In this document: positions 17,100 through 25,539 of the stretch, in pieces
How the letters are laid out: the number at the start of each line of letters is the position of its first letter
How positions within the stretch are numbered: the first letter of the stretch is position 1
Assembly: GCA_937910425.1 (NCBI GenBank)
Contig: CALEOJ010000252.1
Location: 1 to 46,417, forward strand
Reading direction: 5' to 3'
Length of the DNA stretch: 46,417 nucleotides
Source of the DNA: an uncultured candidate division WPS-2 bacterium
GTDB lineage: Bacteria > Vulcanimicrobiota > Vulcanimicrobiia > Vulcanimicrobiales > Vulcanimicrobiaceae
Position numbers and translations under genes: made by a program
The notes under the pieces: model-generated
Databases searched by the model: none
Told to the model about the DNA's origin: nothing
Seen by the model: the letters and a program-made list of their open reading frames with translations, nothing else

Positions 17100-17132
17100 G
17101 TTAGCGGTTCGCCAGGCCGGCCCTCCGTGTGC
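17100..17132. repeat. 33-base dispersed repeat, copy 1
   Basis: This intergenic stretch, beginning GTTAGCGGTT and containing GGCCGGCCCTCCG, matches 25488-25520 at 28 of 33 positions without gaps and in the same orientation. It lies just upstream of the methyltransferase start. It is possibly a short interspersed repeat; no function is evident. Confidence 0.6.
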
Positions 17133-17144
17133 TACTGTGAAGAG

Positions 17145-17966
17145 ATGAGACGCAGCACCTTCGAGAAGGCCGGAGCAACGTTCTTTTATTCCGCGATCGC
17201 GGACTTCTTGTTCGTGAATTCGTGGTATTCGCTCGTCAGCAAGCTCGATAAGAACGGCGAAGAGACGTTTCTCAACTACGGGTTTGCCGACCTCGACGGT
17301 GCCAAGATCGAGCTCGCTCCGGAACTCGAGGTCCATCGGTATGCTGTTCAGCTCTACCACCACGTCGTGTCGAGGGCAGCCGTTCGAGGGAAAAACGTGC
17401 TCGAGATCGGCTGCGGCCGAGGCGGCGGGGCGTCGTACGTGGCTCAAACCCTGCAGCCGCTACGCTACGTCGGCCTCGACATCAACAGGACCGCCATCGC
17501 CTTCGACCGGAGATTCTACCGGAATCAAAAGAACCTGGAGTTCATCGCCGGCGACGCCCACGCGTTGCCTTTCGCCGACGGCGTCTTCGACGTGGCCGTC
17601 AACGTCGAGTCGTGCCACCACTATCGTGACTTGGACACGTTCTTGGCCGAAGTCCATCGCGTGCTCGAGCCGGGCGGCACCTTCCTGATGGCCTGTTTTC
17701 CCCGCAAGAACGAAATGTCGCTGCTGCGAGAGCCGCTTCGTCGGTCGCGCTTCGAGTGCGTCCTCGAGGAGGACATCACTTCGAACGTGTTGCGTGCGCT
17801 CGAGACCGACAGCGCTCGGAGAGAAGACGCGGTGCGCCGCCTCTGCCCAGCGCCCTTGCGGACGTTCGGACGGGAATTCGCCGGTGTCCGGGATTCAGAG
17901 CTGTACGAATCGTTTGCGTCGGGGAAACGCCCCTACTTGAACTTCGTGCTTCAGAAGAGCACGTGA
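17145..17966 (+). CDS. Class I SAM-dependent methyltransferase
   Basis: A 273-residue methyltransferase. The pre-domain FLNYGFADLDGAK and ELEVHRYAVQLYHHVV leads into motif I VLEIGCGRGGGASYVAQTL, motif II YVGLDINRTAIAF, the acidic/aromatic block IAGDAHALPFADGVFDVAVN and motif IV-like NVESCHHYRDLDTFLAEVHR with RVLEPGGTFLMA. The LEIGCGRGGGAS form and FLNYG lead are shared with the phthiotriol methyltransferase-like group that methylates lipid or polyketide hydroxyls. Start at ATG 17145; no good Shine-Dalgarno. It converges with the LpxO-like gene, 13 bases apart. Confidence 0.85.
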   Translation: MRRSTFEKAGATFFYSAIADFLFVNSWYSLVSKLDKNGEETFLNYGFADLDGAKIELAPELEVHRYAVQLYHHVVSRAAVRGKNVLEIGCGRGGGASYVAQTLQPLRYVGLDINRTAIAFDRRFYRNQKNLEFIAGDAHALPFADGVFDVAVNVESCHHYRDLDTFLAEVHRVLEPGGTFLMACFPRKNEMSLLREPLRRSRFECVLEEDITSNVLRALETDSARREDAVRRLCPAPLRTFGREFAGVRDSELYESFASGKRPYLNFVLQKST

Positions 17967-17979
17967 AGCGCAGCGCTCC

Positions 17980-18789
17980 CTACCGGTAGAAGTCGCGTTC
18001 CCAGTTTCGTTGATTGTCCTTGGCGTCACGAATGAAAGGCGATCGCGCGGCGACTTGTAGAAGGACCCAGTTCACGACGTTCGCCGGAAACCTCAGTGGC
18101 CGCACGAAGTCGGCGAACAAGACGACGCGCAGCAGGCCGCTCCGGTTCCAGGCTTCGTGCTCGTACGAGTCGTCGAAGATGAGCGCCTTGCCTTCATCCC
18201 AGTGGCAGACTCGCGATCCGACGCGGATCGCCACGTTATCGCTGGTGTCCGGGACGATGAGGCCGAGATGGAGCCGTAACAGCCCGTTATAGGGGCCGCG
18301 ATGCGGTTCCAGGTGCTTCCCGGGTTCGAAGATCGAAAACATCGCCGTCGAGAGGCCCGGAATTTCTCGGAGGATGCGCCAAGTTTGCGGACACTGCTCG
18401 ATGTTGCGCTTTGCCCTGATGCCGACTCCGATCAGAAGGAACGACTTCCAACCACGGTCGCCCGTCACCAAGCCGATGTCCGGCAAGATATCCTGAAAGC
18501 ACGGCAGCTCGTCCTTGCGCGTCAGGACACGATCGAGCTCGGCCCGAATCGTGCGCCAGTCGCGCTCGAGCCTCGGCACCCACGCAAAAGCCGCCGTGTC
18601 GAGCACCGCGTCGTTGGAGACTTTCGAACACGTGCGATTGAGCCGTTCGACGAAGGGAAGAATGCGAACGAGAAGACGAGCCGTTAGCGTCAGCTTGGTC
18701 TTCCCTTGAGAAAGCCAGAGGTACTCGTCCGTGCGGGACGCCACGTCTATTTGATCGATCACGCCCGCTTCGAGGCCCGACTCGACCAT
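17980..18789 (-). CDS. Aspartyl/asparaginyl beta-hydroxylase family (LpxO-like) dioxygenase
   Basis: A 269-residue Fe(II)/2-oxoglutarate dioxygenase. The family core is MFSIFEPGKHLEPHRGPYNG with H163, LLRLHLGLIVPD, CHWDEGKALIFDDSYEHEAW with H211, and R221 for 2-oxoglutarate in RVVLFADFVRPL. Relatives hydroxylate Asp/Asn residues or the lipid A acyl chain (LpxO). A C-terminal hydrophobic stretch (PANVVNWVLLQVAA) suggests membrane association, as in LpxO. The gene begins 22 bases after the last hydrogenase gene in the same direction, so it may be read through from that operon; a functional link is not obvious. Confidence 0.88.
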   Translation of the reverse strand: MVESGLEAGVIDQIDVASRTDEYLWLSQGKTKLTLTARLLVRILPFVERLNRTCSKVSNDAVLDTAAFAWVPRLERDWRTIRAELDRVLTRKDELPCFQDILPDIGLVTGDRGWKSFLLIGVGIRAKRNIEQCPQTWRILREIPGLSTAMFSIFEPGKHLEPHRGPYNGLLRLHLGLIVPDTSDNVAIRVGSRVCHWDEGKALIFDDSYEHEAWNRSGLLRVVLFADFVRPLRFPANVVNWVLLQVAARSPFIRDAKDNQRNWERDFYR

Positions 18790-18811
18790 CCTTGAATGCG
18801 CAGGAGCAGTA

Positions 18812-19267
18812 TCAGCGTTCGCGCTTCTGGTCTTTCACGGCGCGGGCGACATCCCCACGCGAAAGAATGGTGCCGGCTTCCTCGAGCCCTGAGCGGATTG
18901 CATCCGGCGTCGGGGGACAACCATGGACGAAGATCGCCGCCTCCAACTCGACTCCGGCTCCCTCGCCCGCTTCGGGCGCACCTGCCCAAGGGCCGACGCC
19001 TGCGGCGCAGTCGCCGATTGCCACGACCACCCGGGGAAGGGGGACGGCGTCGACGGTCTGTTCGGCTGCGGCACGCATCGCCACCGTCATCGGACCCGTG
19101 ACGGTGATGACGTCGGCATGCCGCGGTGAGGCGACGATGTCCCAGCCGTCCCGCGTGATATCGTAGTAGGCGTTGTTCAGGGCGTTCATCTCGTGCTCGC
19201 AGCCATTGCAACTTCCGCACACCAGGTGTCGAATACCGAGCGATCCGCGGAAACTCGACTGCGTCAT
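18812..19267 (-). CDS. Group-4 [NiFe] hydrogenase small subunit (HyfI/HycG/NuoB-like)
   Basis: A 151-residue iron-sulphur subunit carrying the proximal [4Fe-4S] cluster next to the catalytic subunit. Cluster ligands are visible in HLVCGSCNGCEHEMNAL, IGDCAAG and VHGCPPTPDAI. ALNNAYYDITRDGWDIVASP and DVITVTGPMT are standard family blocks. Start ATG at 19267 overlaps the large-subunit stop (ATGA). It is the last gene of the six-gene operon. Compared with E. coli HycG it lacks a long C-terminal extension. No formate dehydrogenase or ferredoxin-like subunit gene is next to it. Confidence 0.9.
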   Translation of the reverse strand: MTQSSFRGSLGIRHLVCGSCNGCEHEMNALNNAYYDITRDGWDIVASPRHADVITVTGPMTVAMRAAAEQTVDAVPLPRVVVAIGDCAAGVGPWAGAPEAGEGAGVELEAAIFVHGCPPTPDAIRSGLEEAGTILSRGDVARAVKDQKRER

Positions 19268-20667
19268 CGGTCGGCACACGCATAGCAGAGATTGAAGCTC
19301 TTGTTGACCAATGGAAAATCAGGAACGATGTTGCCGTCCATTGCCGCGGCGACGATCGGCCAGTTGCGATACGAGGCGGAGATGACGTGCAGCCGGCTGA
19401 GGCGGCCTCGATCGTCGACATGGACGGCGACGGTCTCTGCGCCGCGCGGTCCTTCGACGACGCCGATCGCAGCACCGGGCCCGAGGCGCGGCATCTTGGG
19501 CGCGCTTGGCCGCGCGTCGCCAAGCTGCGCGAGCGCCTCGTCGATGGCGCGAAACGAGCCTCGCAGCTCGTCGCGCTTGACGCAGCAGCGCGCGAACGCA
19601 TCTCCACTCGCGGCGGTGGCGGCGTCGACGCGGATTCGTCGATAGGCTCCGTAGGGAGCAAACGCGCGAACGTCGATCTTCCCACCTGACGCGCGACTTG
19701 CCGGACCGACCGCGCCGAAGGCGCGCGCCATCTTGCGGGAAACGACACCGGCGCGTTCCCAGCGGGCAACGACGGACGGGTTGCCAAAGAGCGCCGCGAA
19801 ATAATGTTCGGCGGAACTCGCCAGCACACGAAGAGTCGCGCGGAGTTCCGACGGCTCGCGCAGCGTACTCGGCCCGACGCCACCAGGAACGATCGCGTCG
19901 AAAAGCAGCCGATGCCCGCCTCCGAGCCGGCACGCGCGCATGGCTCGTTCCTTGAGCGCCATCCCCCTGGCGAACCCTGGTCCCCAGCCGGCTCCGGCGG
20001 CGCTGGCGGCCAAGTCCGCAAGGTGATTGTAGACGCGTTCGAGCTCCACTACGACGAGCCGGGCGAGCTCGACACCGGGATCGAGCTCAATGCCGGCGAG
20101 CTGCTCGAGCGCCTGCGCATAGGCCAGCGATCGCGATGCGCTACAGCTGCCGCAGATACGGGCCACACCGGCCGCCGCCTCGAGAGCATCGGTCCCGCAG
20201 AGGTGCCGCTCGACGCCGCGATGCGAATATGAAAGCTGGGCATCGAGATGGACGACCGTTTCGCCGCCGGAGCTGAAGGTGAATCGTCCGGGTTCAATGA
20301 TCCCTGCGTGTACTGGGCCGACGACCATGTGCATGAGCCCGCCACCCGTCGCCAGCAGAGCGTCCGGCATGCGGCCGTCCTGTCCCCGCAACGGGCGTGG
20401 ATCGGGCAGATCGGCGAAGCGCACGTTCCACTCGTCGCGCATTTCGCGCTCGTCCCACGAAAAAAGCGGAAACGTCGCCGAGAATGCCGTCGCCGCTCGA
20501 CCGTCAGCATGCGGGCGCTCGAGCGCAAAGGCTCCCCGCGCCCCGAGGAAAAGATAGTGCACCGCATCTGAAGACGCGTACGCGCCCAGCGGAACGCCGC
20601 TTTCACATTCGGCGCTCACGCCGCGCTCGAATGCGCTCACGTCGAGCTCGTGCGACGGTCCGCTCAT
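19264..20667 (-). CDS. Group-4 [NiFe] hydrogenase-like large subunit (HyfG/HycE type)
   Basis: A 467-residue fusion. Residues about 30-95 are a NuoC-like domain (FPLFSWDEREMRDEWNVRF), the rest NuoD/hydrogenase large-subunit-like (VVHLDAQLSYSHRGVERHL). All four nickel-binding Cys positions are kept: C172 and C175 in RICGSCSASRS, C461 and C464 in NLCYACADR at the C-terminus. Two deviations matter: the usual His after the first pair (CxxCxxxH) is Arg, and DPCxxC is NLCxxC. The protein ends right after CADR, so no maturation-protease tail is present. A redox role with Ni is plausible, but true H2 chemistry is not proven. ATGA overlaps at both ends. Confidence 0.88.
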   Translation of the reverse strand: MSGPSHELDVSAFERGVSAECESGVPLGAYASSDAVHYLFLGARGAFALERPHADGRAATAFSATFPLFSWDEREMRDEWNVRFADLPDPRPLRGQDGRMPDALLATGGGLMHMVVGPVHAGIIEPGRFTFSSGGETVVHLDAQLSYSHRGVERHLCGTDALEAAAGVARICGSCSASRSLAYAQALEQLAGIELDPGVELARLVVVELERVYNHLADLAASAAGAGWGPGFARGMALKERAMRACRLGGGHRLLFDAIVPGGVGPSTLREPSELRATLRVLASSAEHYFAALFGNPSVVARWERAGVVSRKMARAFGAVGPASRASGGKIDVRAFAPYGAYRRIRVDAATAASGDAFARCCVKRDELRGSFRAIDEALAQLGDARPSAPKMPRLGPGAAIGVVEGPRGAETVAVHVDDRGRLSRLHVISASYRNWPIVAAAMDGNIVPDFPLVNKSFNLCYACADR

Positions 20668-22130
20668 GGCGCGGACTCGAGTGTTGCGGCAATGCTCGCC
20701 AGCGATGCTCCGAGCGAGGTCCACGGGACGACGGCGATGCTCAGAGCTCCGATGACCGCGACGGCGATCGCGCCGCTAGCGACCGACGCGAGGAGCGCCG
20801 CGATCCGTTGCTCGGCCGTCCGCGGTATCTCGTGAGCGGGCGAGCTCTCGACCCCCTGCGCCTTCGGAGTACCGGATTCGATCTCGATCGCGCTACGCGC
20901 TATCGCGGCAAAGGCCAGGGCTATGCCGGTGAGGCCCAGCCCCAAGGGAACCCATTGATGCGCCGCGATCCCGGCGAAAACCAAGAGCAGCTCGCTCACG
21001 AACAGTCCGAACGGTGGCATCCCGGAAAGCGCGACGAGCGCCGCGAGCAACAGCCGGCCCGAGCCGCCGCGCTGCCACAGGCCGCGCAATTTCCCCAGTG
21101 TCGTCGTGCTGAAGTCGCGCTGCACCATTCCGGCAGCGAAGAATGCGGCGGACTTCGCAAAAGCATGCCCGACGACGTGCAGCAGAGCCGCGAGAAACCC
21201 GAGCGAGCCGCCGAAGCCCAGCGCCAGCGCCACGATACCCGCGTGCTCGACGGTCGAGTACGCGAGCATTCGCTTCAAGTCTCGTTGCACCAACATGAGA
21301 GCACCGGCAACGATCACCGATGCAGCGCCCAGCCACACCAGGATCTGGTGAAGCAGCGGGGAGACGCCCAGCGCCGCCCCAACCTCGAGCGTGCGCATGA
21401 TGGCGTAGAGCGCGCACGAGACGAGGACTCCAGAGAGAAGCGCGCTGATCGGCGCCGGGGCCTTCGAATGCGCGTCGGGTAGCCATGCGTGCATGGGGAA
21501 AAGCCCCGCTTTGGTGGCGAACCCGACGAGCATCAGGACCGTTGCCAACTGCGCCAGTGATGGAGCGGCCGGCGTGGTATGGCCGGCGATCGCGGTCCAC
21601 GATAGCGTCAGCCGCGGATCGATCCCGGCCGCGATCGCGACGTGCGCCAATGCGACGATCCCGAGCAGCGCGAAGCCGATCCCGACGCTACAGAGCACGA
21701 GATACTTCCAAGCAGCTTCCAGCGCGGTCGCCTCGCCGCTGAAGCCGACGAGGAAGGCCGTCGCGAGCGTGGTGGCCGAGATCCCCAGCCACAGCGCCGC
21801 AAAGTTATCCGCAAGTACGACAAGCAGCATCGCACTCCAGAAAGCGCCGAGGAGAACGAAATACACCGACTTGCGAGACCAGATCGCACGCCCGACCCCC
21901 CAGTCGGGCGCGAACGTTCCGGTCGAGAACGCCGTGGCCAGGAAACCGAGCACGGAAACGATTGCGGTAAACGTGCCCGAAAGACCGTCGATCGTTCCAG
22001 CGAGCGAAAGCGGTAGCGCAGCTGCGACCGCTGCAAGGACGACACGCGCAAACCGCCGCGCCTCGCGATTCCGAAACGCGATCGTCAGAATCGCCGACAA
22101 GAGCGGTGCGGCGATCACCCACGCCATCAT
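20664..22130 (-). CDS. Hydrogenase-4 membrane subunit F-like (NuoL/M/N antiporter type)
   Basis: A 488-residue, roughly 14-helix proton-pumping-type subunit. The core quinone-oxidoreductase block has LVGFATKAGLFPMHAWLPDA, HSKAPAPISALLSGVLV, LVQRDLKRMLAYSTVEHAG and LHVVGHAFAKSAAFFAAG, with the essential Lys and His of this family (GFATK, LPDAH, DLKR, HAFAK). LVALSGMPPFGLFVSELLL is also typical. It corresponds to HyfF, or HycQ of the mycobacterial hyc-like operon. Start ATG 22130 overlaps the upstream stop. Confidence 0.92.
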   Translation of the reverse strand: MMAWVIAAPLLSAILTIAFRNREARRFARVVLAAVAAALPLSLAGTIDGLSGTFTAIVSVLGFLATAFSTGTFAPDWGVGRAIWSRKSVYFVLLGAFWSAMLLVVLADNFAALWLGISATTLATAFLVGFSGEATALEAAWKYLVLCSVGIGFALLGIVALAHVAIAAGIDPRLTLSWTAIAGHTTPAAPSLAQLATVLMLVGFATKAGLFPMHAWLPDAHSKAPAPISALLSGVLVSCALYAIMRTLEVGAALGVSPLLHQILVWLGAASVIVAGALMLVQRDLKRMLAYSTVEHAGIVALALGFGGSLGFLAALLHVVGHAFAKSAAFFAAGMVQRDFSTTTLGKLRGLWQRGGSGRLLLAALVALSGMPPFGLFVSELLLVFAGIAAHQWVPLGLGLTGIALAFAAIARSAIEIESGTPKAQGVESSPAHEIPRTAEQRIAALLASVASGAIAVAVIGALSIAVVPWTSLGASLASIAATLESAP

Positions 22131-22732
22131 CCGCGCAGTCTCCGCAGGGATTCGACATCAAGCAGAGGATCGTGCACGACGATTGCGCGCACGAGGGCTA
22201 GGCCGATGACCGTCGCAACGAGAGCATCGAACGCCGTACCAAGCTCGATCGGTTCCGGCAGACCCGGTGCCAACATCGATGCGGCAAGTCCGATCCCGAT
22301 GCTGAGCACGAGTAAGCCGACCATGTGCGCGAGCAGGTTCCTATGGATGATGAGCATGCCGACTCCGCACAAGACGACGAAAGCGACGAGGTCGGCCATC
22401 GGGACCGTCGCCACCGCCGGGAGACGCGTCACGATCTTGGCGAGCACCGCGAACGCGATCACGATCAGAAGACGGCCGGGAGCGGAAATCGAAGGCCGCA
22501 GATCTGCCGCAGCCGGATTCGCGCGCACGAACAGCACGATTCCGAGGGGCGCTAGAACGACTTTGAGCACCGTCGCAACGGCGAACAGCGCAAAGGTTGC
22601 GGGCGAAGCGAGAGCGGCGGTGATTCCCAGCGCACCAACCATCACGGAAAGAACGACGTAGGCGATCAAGACCTGGAACGTGCGACCGTTCACGAGCAAG
22701 ACGGTACCGGCGACGAGGACGACAACTGCCAT
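22127..22732 (-). CDS. Hydrogenase-4 membrane subunit E-like (HyfE/HycP)
   Basis: A 201-residue, six-helix membrane protein beginning MAVVVLVAGTVLLVNGRTFQ, with LLVLSIGIGLAASML late. It corresponds to HyfE/HycP, in which the C-terminal half resembles NuoK (LCGVGMLIIHRNLLAHMVGL). I start at ATG 22732; an in-frame GTG at 22738 overlaps the upstream stop (GTGA), matching the coupling seen elsewhere in this operon, and may be the real start. It ends in an ATGA overlap with the F-like gene. Confidence 0.88.
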   Translation of the reverse strand: MAVVVLVAGTVLLVNGRTFQVLIAYVVLSVMVGALGITAALASPATFALFAVATVLKVVLAPLGIVLFVRANPAAADLRPSISAPGRLLIVIAFAVLAKIVTRLPAVATVPMADLVAFVVLCGVGMLIIHRNLLAHMVGLLVLSIGIGLAASMLAPGLPEPIELGTAFDALVATVIGLALVRAIVVHDPLLDVESLRRLRG

Positions 22733-22734
22733 CG

Positions 22735-23613
22735 TCACGCGAGCCCTCCCAGCACGCGCAGACCGATGCTCGCCACAGCGAAGATAAACGCCGTGCCGAA
22801 GAGTTGCGGAACCTCGAAGAGCCGCAACTTCGCGAACAGCGTTTCGACGACGGTGACCGCGCCGATGAGGCCGAGGATCCACGGCAGATGGCGCCAGCCC
22901 TCGGCACCGCCCGGAAGCAGCATCGCCGCCAGCACGAGGAAGCAAAGCTGACGGATGTAACCGGCGTACTGGAGCATGGCGAGTTGCCATCCGGAGTATT
23001 CCAGAACCAGCCCCTCATGAATCATCGTGAGCTCATAGTGCGTTTCTTGGTTGTCGATGGGAACGCGCGCGGTCTCCGCAAGGAGCACCAAGAAGAAAGC
23101 CGCAAACGCAAGCATTCCGGCGAGTCCGAACGGCGCATCCAGCAAGAACGATAGGTGCGTTCCCCGGCCTAAGACGGCTCCTCCGAGGAGCGCGAGGAGC
23201 AGCGCAGGCTCGACGAGGCTGCCGAACGCCATCTCGCGGCTGGCTGCCATCCCGGCGAAGGAACTTCGCGTGTCGAGTGCAGCTAGTGCGAGAGCGAACC
23301 GCCCCAGCCCCAAGAGGAAGGCCAACGCGATGATGTCGACGATGCTCCCCATGGCATTCGGCGCGACGATCGGCAGCACGGAAGCGAAGGTAACGGCGAC
23401 GCCGAGCACGATCCCCGGAGCGATCAGCGGTATCGGTGAGACGCCGTACGGGAGCAGCGCCTCTTTGTTCAAGAGCTTCGCCAGATCGCGATACGGTTGC
23501 AGCGGAGACGGCCCGGGACGGCCTTGCAAGTTCGCGCGCAGCCGTTTCATCACTCCCTGTACCAAGGGGGCGAGCACGGCGATCGATACGACCTGAGCGA
23601 GAAGCTGCATCAT
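22735..23613 (-). CDS. Hydrogenase-4 / formate hydrogenlyase membrane subunit C-like (HyfC/HycD, NuoH-type)
   Basis: A 292-residue, eight-helix subunit that forms the membrane interface for the peripheral arm. NuoH-family marks are NLQGRPGPSPLQPYRDLAKL, LETARVPIDNQETHYE style residues (seen as ETARVPIDNQETHYELT), and EGLVLEYSGWQLAML with the conserved acidic residues. Start ATG 23613 overlaps the previous stop. Its order after the B-like subunit follows hyf and mycobacterial hyc clusters. Confidence 0.93.
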   Translation of the reverse strand: MMQLLAQVVSIAVLAPLVQGVMKRLRANLQGRPGPSPLQPYRDLAKLLNKEALLPYGVSPIPLIAPGIVLGVAVTFASVLPIVAPNAMGSIVDIIALAFLLGLGRFALALAALDTRSSFAGMAASREMAFGSLVEPALLLALLGGAVLGRGTHLSFLLDAPFGLAGMLAFAAFFLVLLAETARVPIDNQETHYELTMIHEGLVLEYSGWQLAMLQYAGYIRQLCFLVLAAMLLPGGAEGWRHLPWILGLIGAVTVVETLFAKLRLFEVPQLFGTAFIFAVASIGLRVLGGLA

Positions 23614-25478
23614 CGAGCGAGCGCGACCGTGACGATCAACGCGGCTAGAGCATACGCGAGGTACATTCGCAGACTCCCGCTCTGGACCAGGCGGAACCGG
23701 CGCGCGAACCGCAGGACCACCGCCGCAAAGTGTCGCGCTCCTTCGTCGACGACATAGCGGCTTTCGGTCCGATACGAGATCCGCTCCGGGAGCCATCGGG
23801 ACGACCCCATCTGGTAGCGCCGCTGGCGCTCGGGAAGCAGGACGAAGGCGAAAATCGTGCGGAGCGGCTTGGAGAACGCAGTGGCCGTATATTGCGCCGC
23901 CACGGTGACCGGCGATCCGCAGGTCCAGGTCGGCACGAAGCGTATGCGTCGCCGGGCCGCCATGGCGACGCAGAGGAGAGCACCGGCGAGTGGCAGCAGC
24001 ACCAGTGTTGCCGGCAGCACGGGCAACGCCTGCGGAGTAATCACGACCAGGCCGAGTGTTTTTCCGACGACGCCGGCCAATGGAACGACCGCAAGCGTCG
24101 GGACGACGCCGAGCACGATGCAGAGCCCGGCGAGAAACGCGACTGCCATCGTCGACGCGTCGAACCGCTCGCGAACCGCGGGACGCGCGTTGAGACGTCG
24201 CGACTCGCCGAGGAAAACGACTCCGAAGACCTTGACGAAACAGGCGGCGGCGAGCCCTCCGGTCAGCGCGAGCCCCGCGATCGCTGCAACGAACACGAAC
24301 GTCACCGTCGGGCCGCCGCCGGAGACGCCGCCGACGAGGCTCTGAAAGGTGAGCCACTCTGAGGCGAATCCGTTGAACGGCGGCAGACCGGTGATTGCGA
24401 CGCAGCCGATGAGAAAGAACGGCGCGGTCCAAACGAGCTCGCCCCACAGACCACCCAGACGCTCGAGATCGACCGTGCCTTCCACATCGTTGACGGTACC
24501 GGCACCCAAGAACAGCAGCGCCTTGAACAACCCATGGTTGATCGTGTGGAACAGCGCCGCGACGAGCGCCAATCCCGCGAGAGCGGAGCTTCCGGCGGAC
24601 CGAGCCAGGAGAGCGACGCCGATGCCGATCACGATAATGCCCACGTTCTCTACCGAGTGGTATGCGAGCAGCCGTTTGAGGTCGTGATCGACGAGCGCGT
24701 ACAGGACGCCGCCGACAGCGCTGATGGTGCCGATCGCAACGAGCGCAAGGCCCCACCAGGACGGCCCCGGGGCGGCGAGCTCCAGCGTGACCACGAGTAA
24801 GCCGTACAGGGCGACCTTGAGCATCGCGCCCGAGAGCATGGCGGAGGCACTCGCCGGCGCAACCGGATGAGCACGCGGCAACCAGAAGTGCAACGGCATC
24901 AACCCCGCTTTGGAGCCGAAACCGAGCAACGCGAAAACGAAGACCGTGTCGCGCAATCCGGGCGAAAGTCGGGTCGCGTGCGCCGCGATTCCGGCAAATG
25001 ACGTATCCCCGGCCGCCAGCGCGAGAAGCGTGAGGGCGACGAGCACGCAGAGCGCACCGGTCTGCGCGACGACCAGGTACGTGAAGGTGGCGCGGCGGAC
25101 GCCGCGGCGTTCGTGGTGCGCGGCGACCAAGAAGGCGGAGACCAGCGACATCGTTTCCCACGCGAAGAAGAAGAGTGCGGCGCTCCGGGCTACAAGAACC
25201 AAGAGCATCGCGGCCGTGAATAAAGCGATCAGCAGTGGCTCGCCCGGCGAGCCCCGGCGCATGCACCACAGGGCCACCGCCGTGGTGAGAATCGCCAGAA
25301 GCGCGCAGAACGGCGCGCTCAACGGGGTTACGGCGAATCTCAGCGCCAGTGCCGGAACGGTGCCTTCGAGCGTGTAAGCCGGGATCTCGGAGCCGTGCGA
25401 ACGAAAGCCGATCACCGCGACAGCGGCCGCGAGAATCGCGACGGAGCACATCGCGACGACGCCGGCACTGCGAAGCAT
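23610..25478 (-). CDS. Hydrogenase-4 membrane subunit B-like (HyfB/HycC)
   Basis: A 622-residue antiporter-like subunit with about 15-16 helices. The conserved core contains LGFGSKAGLMPLHFWLPRAH, HPVAPASASAMLSGAMLKVA, LVDHDLKRLLAYHSVENVG and FHTINHGLFKALLFLGAG, with the proton-path Lys and His. After the core, the tail has TWTCGSPVTVAAQYTATAF then SKPLR, the marker of HyfB-type proteins. It is the first gene of the operon. Only 61 bases separate its start from the next gene end and they contain a dispersed 33-base repeat; no Shine-Dalgarno is evident. Confidence 0.93.
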   Translation of the reverse strand: MLRSAGVVAMCSVAILAAAVAVIGFRSHGSEIPAYTLEGTVPALALRFAVTPLSAPFCALLAILTTAVALWCMRRGSPGEPLLIALFTAAMLLVLVARSAALFFFAWETMSLVSAFLVAAHHERRGVRRATFTYLVVAQTGALCVLVALTLLALAAGDTSFAGIAAHATRLSPGLRDTVFVFALLGFGSKAGLMPLHFWLPRAHPVAPASASAMLSGAMLKVALYGLLVVTLELAAPGPSWWGLALVAIGTISAVGGVLYALVDHDLKRLLAYHSVENVGIIVIGIGVALLARSAGSSALAGLALVAALFHTINHGLFKALLFLGAGTVNDVEGTVDLERLGGLWGELVWTAPFFLIGCVAITGLPPFNGFASEWLTFQSLVGGVSGGGPTVTFVFVAAIAGLALTGGLAAACFVKVFGVVFLGESRRLNARPAVRERFDASTMAVAFLAGLCIVLGVVPTLAVVPLAGVVGKTLGLVVITPQALPVLPATLVLLPLAGALLCVAMAARRRIRFVPTWTCGSPVTVAAQYTATAFSKPLRTIFAFVLLPERQRRYQMGSSRWLPERISYRTESRYVVDEGARHFAAVVLRFARRFRLVQSGSLRMYLAYALAALIVTVALAR

Positions 25479-25487
25479 GGCTACGTC

Positions 25488-25520
25488 GTTAGCGGTTTCC
25501 GCGGCCGGCCCTCCGCGTGC
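25488..25520. repeat. 33-base dispersed repeat, copy 2
   Basis: Partner of 17100-17132 (28 of 33 identical, same strand). It lies ten bases upstream of the hyfB-like start codon, in the only gap that could hold the operon promoter. Confidence 0.6.
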
Positions 25521-25539
25521 AAGCGCTGCAAGAGCGGCG

